Assembly (NCBI GenBank): GCA_006227805.1 | Contig: SBFT01000112.1 | Coordinates: 1-12,052 of the forward strand | Direction: 5' to 3' | From: Paracoccaceae bacterium | GTDB taxonomy: Bacteria > Pseudomonadota > Alphaproteobacteria > Rhodobacterales > Rhodobacteraceae | Length of the DNA stretch: 12,052 bases | Shown here: piece by piece, positions 6,944 to 12,052 of the stretch | Layout of the letters: each line of letters starts with the position of its first letter | Position numbering within the stretch: position 1 is the first letter of the stretch | Translations under genes and position numbers: made by a program | The notes under the pieces: generated by a model | What the model was told of the DNA's origin: nothing | Seen by the model: only the letters and a program-made list of their open reading frames with translations | Database searches by the model: none

Positions 6944-8743
6944 TCAGATCGGCGCAGTCGCCGCATCCAACCACGCGCGCGCGGCGTTGCCAAGACGGGG
7001 TCCGACCTTTTCGCGCACCTCGGCATGATAGGCGTTCAGCCAGGCGCGCTCCTCCGGCGTCAGGCGGTCGGCCAGGATCAGGCGCCGGTCCAGCGGCACG
7101 AAGGTCAGCGTGCGCCAGCAGAGCATCGCGCGATGCGCGTCGCCGCCTTCGGGCGGCACCGCCTCCTCGACGACGATCAGGTTCTCGAGCCGGATCCCGA
7201 AGGCGCCCTCGCGGTAATAGCCGGGCTCGTTCGACAGGATCATGCCCGGTTCCAGCGGCACGTGGCTGATCCGGCTCAGCCTCTGCGGCCCCTCGTGCAC
7301 GCTGAGATAGGCGCCCACGCCATGGCCCAGACCGTGGTCGAAATCCTGGTGGGCCAGCCACAGGGGCATCCGTCCCGCCATCTCGATGTCGCGGCCCGCG
7401 AGGCCCCGCGGCCAGCGCAGGCGGCTCATCGCGATCATGCCCTGCAGCACCCGGGTATAGGCGGCCTTCTCCTCGGTCCCGACCGCGCCGATGGGGATGG
7501 TGCGGGTGATGTCGGTGGTGCCGTCGAGATATTGCCCGCCGCTGTCGAGAACCAGAAGCTGGCCGTCCTCGAGCACGCGGTCGGTCTCCTCGGTCACGCG
7601 GTAATGCATGATCGCGCCATGGGGACCGGTGCCCGCGATCGTCTCGAAGCTGATGTCCTGGAGCGCATTGTCGGCGCGCCTGCGCGCTTCCAGGTCGGCG
7701 ACGACCCGGGTTTCGGTCAGGCTGCCGGGGGCTTGCGCGTCGAGCCAGGCGAGGTGCTCCACCATGGCGGCGGCGTCGCGCAGATGCGCGGCGGCGGTGC
7801 CCTCGATCTCGACCGGGTTCTTGCGCGCCTTGGGCAGGGCGCAAGGGTCGCGGCCCAGTTCCACGTTCGCCGCGCCCAGGATGTCGCGCACGGCGTCCGG
7901 GGCGGTATCGCGGTCCAGAAGGACGGGGCCCGCCAGGGTGGCAAGATGCGCGGCGAAGGCGGCGGGATCGTGCAGGCGGACACCCTGGCCCAGGTGATCG
8001 CCCAGGTCCTTCAGCTTCTCCGGCGCGATGAAGATGTCCGCCGTGCCATCCGCCATCAGGACGGCAAATCCATGCACGACCGGGTTGCGGGGCACATCCG
8101 CGCCGCGGATGTTGAAGAGCCAGCACAGGCTGTCCGGCAGCGTGATCACCGCCGCGGCCAGGCCCTCCGCGCGCAAGCCTTCCGCCAGCCGCGCGCATTT
8201 CGCGACGTGGTCTTCGCCCGCGAATTCCATCGGGTGCACCTTGGCGGGCGCCATCGGGGGGGCGGGCTGATCGGCCCAGACCCGGTCGATCGGGTTCTCC
8301 GTGACCCCCACCAGCTCGACGCCTGAGCCTTTCAGCCCCTCGCGCGCCTCGTCGATCTGGGCGACCGACATCAGCCAGGGATCGAAGCCCACGCGCCCGC
8401 CCTTCGGCAACCTGTCCTTCAGCCAGCCCGCCAGCCGCTGTTCGGGCCAGGGCACGGGCGTGAAATGCGCCAGATCCACCTGCGCCTTGATCTGCGTGCG
8501 ATAGCGCCCGTCGATGAAGACCCCGGCGATGTCGCGCAGCACGACGCAGAACCCGGCGGACCCGGTGAAGCCCGTCAGCCAGGCCAGCCTCTCGTCATGC
8601 GCCGCCACGTATTCGCCCTGGTGCACATCCGCGCGCGGCACGACGAAGCCATCGAGCCCCTGATCCGCCAGCACCCTGCGCAGCGCGGCCAGGCGCGGCG
8701 GGCCCTGCTCGGGGCGGGCGGTCACGGTGAAGCTCTGGAACAT
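6944..8743 (-). CDS. pepP: Xaa-Pro aminopeptidase (aminopeptidase P, M24B family)
   Basis: A metallopeptidase that removes the N-terminal residue when proline is second, aiding turnover of proline-containing peptides in the cytoplasm. The 599-residue length and three-domain layout match the long aminopeptidase P1 type (like eukaryotic XPNPEP1) rather than the about 440-residue E. coli PepP. Two creatinase-like N-terminal domains cover about 15-155 and 165-305, and the M24 pita-bread domain covers about 315-535. All five dinuclear-metal ligands are visible: D400 and D411 (VLDSGGQYLDGTTDITRT), H474 (HGLGHGVG), E506 (SNEPGYY) and E520 (IRLENL). A C-terminal extension follows to 599. There is no signal peptide. 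The start has GAGGA (complement of 8754-8758) 10 bp upstream. It lies 47 bp after cobT on the same strand. The symbol is by function; orthology with E. coli pepP is not implied. Confidence 0.93.
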   Translation of the reverse strand: MFQSFTVTARPEQGPPRLAALRRVLADQGLDGFVVPRADVHQGEYVAAHDERLAWLTGFTGSAGFCVVLRDIAGVFIDGRYRTQIKAQVDLAHFTPVPWPEQRLAGWLKDRLPKGGRVGFDPWLMSVAQIDEAREGLKGSGVELVGVTENPIDRVWADQPAPPMAPAKVHPMEFAGEDHVAKCARLAEGLRAEGLAAAVITLPDSLCWLFNIRGADVPRNPVVHGFAVLMADGTADIFIAPEKLKDLGDHLGQGVRLHDPAAFAAHLATLAGPVLLDRDTAPDAVRDILGAANVELGRDPCALPKARKNPVEIEGTAAAHLRDAAAMVEHLAWLDAQAPGSLTETRVVADLEARRRADNALQDISFETIAGTGPHGAIMHYRVTEETDRVLEDGQLLVLDSGGQYLDGTTDITRTIPIGAVGTEEKAAYTRVLQGMIAMSRLRWPRGLAGRDIEMAGRMPLWLAHQDFDHGLGHGVGAYLSVHEGPQRLSRISHVPLEPGMILSNEPGYYREGAFGIRLENLIVVEEAVPPEGGDAHRAMLCWRTLTFVPLDRRLILADRLTPEERAWLNAYHAEVREKVGPRLGNAARAWLDAATAPI

Positions 8744-8790
8744 CGGTGCCCCGTCCTCTTTCTGGTCCCAAATACGCGAACTGCGCCGGT
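8744..8790 (-). promoter_or_regulatory. cobT-pepP junction with A/T-rich motif
   Basis: On the minus strand this 47-bp gap contains GCGTATTTGGGACCAGAAAG (complement of 8758-8777), which overlaps the pepP Shine-Dalgarno. It is clearly richer in A/T than its surroundings. From memory, similar GAGTATTT-like strings recur before genes in Rhodobacteraceae; I could not verify this. A role as promoter element or dispersed motif is unproven. Confidence 0.35.
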
Positions 8791-8801
8791 TCAGCCGGCG
8801 C
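8783..8801 (-). other. Hairpin across the cobT stop codon
   Basis: GCGCCGG (8783-8789) and CCGGCGC (8795-8801) form a perfect 7-bp stem with a 5-base loop that contains part of the cobT stop codon (8791-8793). On the minus strand no T-run follows closely (AGTTCGCGTATTT), so it is at best a weak terminator or an mRNA-stabilising 3' structure. Confidence 0.4.
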
Positions 8802-10665
8802 GCCTGATCCCGAGGAAGCGCGCCCGCGCCCGCGGGTCGCTGTCGAAGAGCGCGGCCAGCTGTTCGGTCATCGCGCCCGCCAGCTGTTCCACGTCGGTGA
8901 TCGTCACGGCCCGGTCGTAATAGCGCGTCACGTCATGCCCGATGCCGATGGCCAGCAGTTCCACCATCTTGCGCTTCTCGACCATGGCGATCACGTCGCG
9001 GAGGTGTTTTTCCAGGTAGTTCGCGGGGTTGACGGACAGGGTGGAATCGTCGACCGGCGCCCCGTCCGAGATCACCATCAGGATCTTGCGCTGCTCGCGC
9101 CGCGCCAGCATCCGCCGATGCGCCCATTCCAGCGCCTCGCCGTCGATGTTCTCCTTCAGAAGGCCTTCCTTCATCATCAGGCCCAGGTTGGGCCGCGTCC
9201 GCCGCCAGGGGGCATCGGCGCGCTTGTAGATGATGTGGCGCAGGTCGTTCAGGCGGCCGGGCTGCTGGGGGCGGCCATCGTTCAACCAGGCCTCGCGCGC
9301 CTGTCCGCCCTTCCAGGCGCGGGTGGTGAAGCCCAGGATCTCGACCTTGACGTTGCAGCGTTCCAGCGTGCGCGCCAGGACATCGGCGCAGATCGCCGCG
9401 ATCGAGATCGGCCGCCCGCGCATCGATCCCGAATTGTCCAGAAGCAGCGTCACCACCGTGTCGCGGAACTGGGTGTCCTTCTCCACCTTGAAGGACAGGG
9501 GGGTCGTGGGGTTGGCCACCACGCGCGCCAGGCGGCCCGCATCGAGGATCCCTTCCTCGCGGTCGAATTCCCAGCTGCGGTTCTGCTGCGCCTGGAGACG
9601 GCGCTGCAGCTTGTTGGCCAGCCGCGACACCGCGCCCTTCAGGGGTTCCAGCTGCTGGTCGAGGTAAGCGCGCAGCCGTTCCAGCTCGACCGGGTCGGCC
9701 AGGTCCTCGGCGGCGATCTCCTCGTCGTTGTCGGCCAGATAGACCTTGTAGTCGGGATCGGCCTCGGACACCGGCTGCGGGGCGGGGGGTTCCAGCGGCG
9801 CCTCGCCCTCGGGCATCTCGGTCTCGTCGCCCAGTTCCTGGTCGGCCATCTCGTCCATGCTGACCTGGGCCTGGGCGGCATCCTGCTGGTCTTCCTGGGT
9901 CTGCTCGGGATTGGCCTCGGCGTCCTCGTCGCTGTCGTCCTGACCGGTCGAGTCCGGGTCCTGTTCCTCCTCGGCGCTGTCCTGCGCCTCGTCCTCCTGG
10001 TCCTCGTCCAGCTGGTCGGGGTCCTCGCCCAGCTGGTCGCCATAGCCCAGGTCGGTAATGACCTGGCGGGCCAGCCGCGCGAAATCCTTCTGGTTCGACA
10101 GCCTCTCGCCCAGGTCCTCGAGCGTGCCGCCGGCCTGGTCCTCGATGAAGCCGCGCCAGAGGTCCATCACGTTCTGCGCGCCCGCCGGCATGTCGCGGCC
10201 CGTTGCCAGGTGGCGGATCAGGTAGCCCGCCGCCACCGCCAGCGGCGCGTCCGAGGCCTGCTTGATCTGGTCATAGCCGCGCCGCATCGCCTCGTGGCCG
10301 ATCTTGGCGTCGATGTTCCCGGCGGTGCCGGGCATGTCGCGCGCGCCCATCGCCTCGCAGCGGGCCACTTCCATCGCCTCGTAGAGATCGCGCGCCATCT
10401 CGCCCGGGGGGGCATATTTCGCGTGCACCGCGGCATCGTGATACTTGCGGTGCAGGGCCAGCGCATCCGCCGTGCCGCGCGCCAGCAGGACCTCGTCCCG
10501 GCCCAGCCGCCGGCTGACCTGCGGCAGGCGCATCGTGTCGCCCGCCACGCCCGAGGGGTCGACCGTGTAGGTCACCGTCAGCTCGGGATCGTCCGCCATG
10601 ACCTTGGTGGCCTCGGCCAGCGCCTTCTTGAAGGGATCGGCGGGGTTGTCGGAGGGTTTTCTCAT
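8791..10665 (-). CDS. cobT: Cobaltochelatase subunit CobT
   Basis: CobT is the VWA-domain subunit of the ATP-dependent, aerobic cobaltochelatase CobN-CobS-CobT, which inserts Co2+ into hydrogenobyrinic acid a,c-diamide during vitamin B12 synthesis. The 624 residues fit the family (about 600-640). An N-terminal helical region (about 1-204) with YHDAAVHAKYAPP- and MPGTAGN-type CobT motifs is followed by a very acidic low-complexity linker (about 205-322, rich in D, E and Q). The C-terminal VWA domain (about 400-605) has an intact MIDAS motif DNSGS (410-414) and SDGAPVDDSTL (533-543). CobT pairs with the AAA+ ring of CobS, encoded two genes upstream. The ATG at 10665 lies 7 bp after the racemase-like gene, with only a weak GTGAGA-type ribosome site, so coupling is likely. 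cobN is not in the window. Not to be confused with the unrelated CobT phosphoribosyltransferase of enteric bacteria. Confidence 0.96.
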   Translation of the reverse strand: MRKPSDNPADPFKKALAEATKVMADDPELTVTYTVDPSGVAGDTMRLPQVSRRLGRDEVLLARGTADALALHRKYHDAAVHAKYAPPGEMARDLYEAMEVARCEAMGARDMPGTAGNIDAKIGHEAMRRGYDQIKQASDAPLAVAAGYLIRHLATGRDMPAGAQNVMDLWRGFIEDQAGGTLEDLGERLSNQKDFARLARQVITDLGYGDQLGEDPDQLDEDQEDEAQDSAEEEQDPDSTGQDDSDEDAEANPEQTQEDQQDAAQAQVSMDEMADQELGDETEMPEGEAPLEPPAPQPVSEADPDYKVYLADNDEEIAAEDLADPVELERLRAYLDQQLEPLKGAVSRLANKLQRRLQAQQNRSWEFDREEGILDAGRLARVVANPTTPLSFKVEKDTQFRDTVVTLLLDNSGSMRGRPISIAAICADVLARTLERCNVKVEILGFTTRAWKGGQAREAWLNDGRPQQPGRLNDLRHIIYKRADAPWRRTRPNLGLMMKEGLLKENIDGEALEWAHRRMLARREQRKILMVISDGAPVDDSTLSVNPANYLEKHLRDVIAMVEKRKMVELLAIGIGHDVTRYYDRAVTITDVEQLAGAMTEQLAALFDSDPRARARFLGIRRAG

Positions 10666-10672
10666 CTCGGTC

Positions 10673-11371
10673 TCACATCACATCGGCCAGCGCGCGCCGA
10701 CCCGTGGCCAGGTCGGCCAGCACCGCCACATGCGCGTCCAGCGCGTCGATCACCTTATATCCCGGCGTCTCGCCGTCAAAGGCAAGGTTCAGGTCCGTGC
10801 CCGCCAGAACCACCGCATCCGCGCCGCGCCGGATCAGCCCGGCGCCTTCCCCGAGGAAGAAGGCGCGCTCCTCCGCCGTCGCCGTGCCCCGCCGCGCCAT
10901 GGCCTGGTAGGCCGCTCCCACCGCCGCCAGGTCGCCCTCGGGCGCCAGCGCCCGGGTTTTTCTCAGCTGGCCGTAGAGCCCCGTCTCCATCACGCGTGCG
11001 GTGCCCAGAAGGCCCGCGGTCGCGACCCCTGCGCGCTCGAGATAGGCGTCGAGCGGCGTCACCCCCGAGACCAGCGGCAGCGAGGCCAGAGCCGCCGTCT
11101 CGTCAAAGCAGAAATGCCCGCCCAGCGAGGTGATCGCCGCCACGTCGCAGCCGGCGGCCTTCAGGCGGTCGATCAGCCCGGCATAGACCCGCGCCTGCGC
11201 TGACCGGTCATCGGACGCGAAGTTGCGCACAAGGTCGCCGATCTGCGCGTGCACGATCGTCACCTCCGCCCCGTCGCCGGCGGCGCGGATCAGCCTGTCG
11301 TAATAGGCCAGCGTCGCCGCGACGCCGATGCCGCCGATCAGCCCGACATGCAGGCGCGGCCCGGCGGCCAT
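10673..11371 (-). CDS. Aspartate/glutamate racemase family protein with atypical active site
   Basis: A 232-residue protein of the Asp/Glu/hydantoin racemase family (PF01177), normally cofactor-independent racemases using two cysteines. The family layout is visible: N-terminal GLIGGIGVAATLAYYDRLI (10-28), the first catalytic loop at ITSLGGHF (80-87), LLGTARVMETGLYG (121-134) and the second loop at VVLAGTDLNLAF (187-198). In typical members these loops read CNTxH and GCTEL; here the cysteine positions are S82 and G191. C88, six residues after S82, is a possible alternative. It may therefore not be a standard racemase. The start chosen is ATG at 11371, whose A is also the last base of the cobS stop (TGATG overlap); it begins right before the first family motif. 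A longer frame to 11467 exists but lies inside cobS. It sits between cobS and cobT; a role in cobalamin synthesis is unknown. Confidence 0.85.
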   Translation of the reverse strand: MAAGPRLHVGLIGGIGVAATLAYYDRLIRAAGDGAEVTIVHAQIGDLVRNFASDDRSAQARVYAGLIDRLKAAGCDVAAITSLGGHFCFDETAALASLPLVSGVTPLDAYLERAGVATAGLLGTARVMETGLYGQLRKTRALAPEGDLAAVGAAYQAMARRGTATAEERAFFLGEGAGLIRRGADAVVLAGTDLNLAFDGETPGYKVIDALDAHVAVLADLATGRRALADVM

Positions 11372-12052
11372 CACCGGATCGCTTGGGAAGCCGCGCTTTC
11401 GGGCAGTTCCTCGTCGAAGCAGCGCTGGTAGAACTCGGCCACCGTCTGGCGTTCCAGCTCGTCGCACTTGTTCAGGAAGGACAGGCGGAACGCATAGCCG
11501 ATGTTGCGGAAGATCTCGGCGTTCTGCGCCCAGGTGATCACCGTGCGCGGGCTCATCACCGTCGAGAGATCGCCGTTCATGAAGGCAGTCCGCGTCAGGT
11601 CGGCCAGCGTCACCATGTGACTGACCGTCTTGCGGCCCTTCTCGGTGTTGTAATGCGGTGCCTTGGCCAGCACGATCGCCACCTCGGCGTCGTGCGAGAG
11701 GTAGTTCAGCGTGGCCACCAGCGACCAGCGGTCCATCTGCGCCTGGTTGATCTGCTGCACCCCGTGATAGAGGCCCGTCGTGTCGCCCAGGCCCACGGTA
11801 TTGGCGGTGGCGAAGAGGCGGAAATAGGGATGCGGGGTGATGATCTCGTTCTGGTCCAGAAGCGTCAGCTTGCCGTCATGTTCCAGCACGCGCTGGATCA
11901 CGAACATCACGTCGGCGCGGCCCGCGTCGTATTCGTCGAAGACGATGGCGCAGGGGTTGCGCAGCGCCCAGGGCAGGATGCCCTCGTGGAACTCGGTCAC
12001 CTGCTTGCCGTCGCGCAGCTTGATCGCGTCCTTGCCGATCAGGTCGATCCGG
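11371..12052 (-). CDS. cobS: Cobaltochelatase subunit CobS, C-terminal part (5' end outside window)
   Basis: CobS is the AAA+ ATPase subunit that, as a ring with CobT, powers CobN in cobalt insertion for aerobic B12 synthesis. The frame is open to the window edge (12051 in frame) and gives 226 residues; about 100 N-terminal residues, including Walker A, lie beyond the window. Visible landmarks: RIDLIGKDAIKLRDGKQ at the edge, Walker B AIVFDEYDAG (D39 and E40 locally), sensor-1 region LFATANTVG (N84), the CobS-typical TTGLYHGVQQINQAQMDRW with a likely arginine finger (R108), and SPRTVITWA near a sensor-2 position. The stop TGA at 11371-11373 overlaps the next gene's ATG by one base. The promoter of the operon must lie outside the window. 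Identification is strong by the MoxR/CobS-type motifs and the cobT neighbour. Confidence 0.96.
   Translation of the reverse strand, partial: RIDLIGKDAIKLRDGKQVTEFHEGILPWALRNPCAIVFDEYDAGRADVMFVIQRVLEHDGKLTLLDQNEIITPHPYFRLFATANTVGLGDTTGLYHGVQQINQAQMDRWSLVATLNYLSHDAEVAIVLAKAPHYNTEKGRKTVSHMVTLADLTRTAFMNGDLSTVMSPRTVITWAQNAEIFRNIGYAFRLSFLNKCDELERQTVAEFYQRCFDEELPESAASQAIR

Noticed and set aside
8746..11133. 795-residue open frame on the plus strand opposite cobT and the racemase gene
   Set aside because: Composition (His, Arg, Gln, Val rich), absence of motifs and full overlap with cobT mark it as a codon-bias shadow.
11372..11467. Upstream extension of the racemase-like gene (32 more residues)
   Set aside because: The added residues lie wholly inside cobS in another frame, are Arg/Gly rich and precede the family N-terminal motif. 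The ATG overlapping the cobS stop is the better start.
11998..12000. GTG as the start of CobS
   Set aside because: The frame stays open upstream to the window edge with CobS-typical residues (RIDLIGKDAIKLRDG), and Walker A must lie further upstream, so the true start is outside.
1..12052. CRISPR arrays, tRNA/rRNA genes, insertion sequences, attachment sites, toxin or defence genes
   Set aside because: Reading both strands showed no regularly spaced repeats, no tRNA-like cloverleaf, no transposase or integrase motifs and no defence-type domains; nearly all sequence is explained by core genes.

Overview
The window is high-GC, compact, single-copy-type bacterial chromosome. It most likely comes from an alphaproteobacterium of the order Rhodobacterales (Rhodobacteraceae). 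The evidence is the order ftsZ-lpxC-bamD-recN, an FtsZ with a long Pro/Ala/acidic linker ending in a FLRRQAN-type tail, and the aerobic cobaltochelatase genes cobS and cobT. The assignment rests on gene order and protein character, not on a search. I see no phage, transposon, integron, CRISPR, tRNA or rRNA.

Left half, plus strand (1-4839): the end of the division and cell-wall cluster. The C-terminal part of ftsZ runs to 876 and is followed by a very clear intrinsic terminator (about 898-927). After a 215-bp gap comes lpxC, with a GTG start, encoding the committed step of lipid A synthesis. Next is bamD, the lipoprotein of the outer-membrane protein assembly machine, with its own likely promoter. 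recN (DNA break repair) lies 36 bp after bamD and is probably co-transcribed with it. A second hairpin terminator (4750-4773) closes recN. The region thus combines division, outer-membrane biogenesis and DNA repair genes.

Middle, plus strand (4840-6525): a ClC-family chloride channel/transporter of 561 residues with its own upstream region. It keeps the gating glutamate but lacks the second, internal proton glutamate.

Right half, minus strand (read from 12052 down to 6530): cobS (partial, N-terminus outside the window), an Asp/Glu-racemase-family gene whose start overlaps the cobS stop, cobT 7 bp later, then an M24B aminopeptidase P and a small DUF427 protein. cobS-racemase-cobT looks like one translationally coupled operon. 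pepP and DUF427 follow on the same strand with gaps of 47 and 69 bp. The last minus-strand gene converges on clc with only 4 bp between the stop codons.

I found no convincing undescribed multi-gene system; this is mainly core housekeeping DNA. The points most worth a second look are the racemase homologue without either canonical catalytic cysteine, embedded and coupled between the two AAA+/VWA cobaltochelatase subunits, and the ClC protein with channel-like substitutions.
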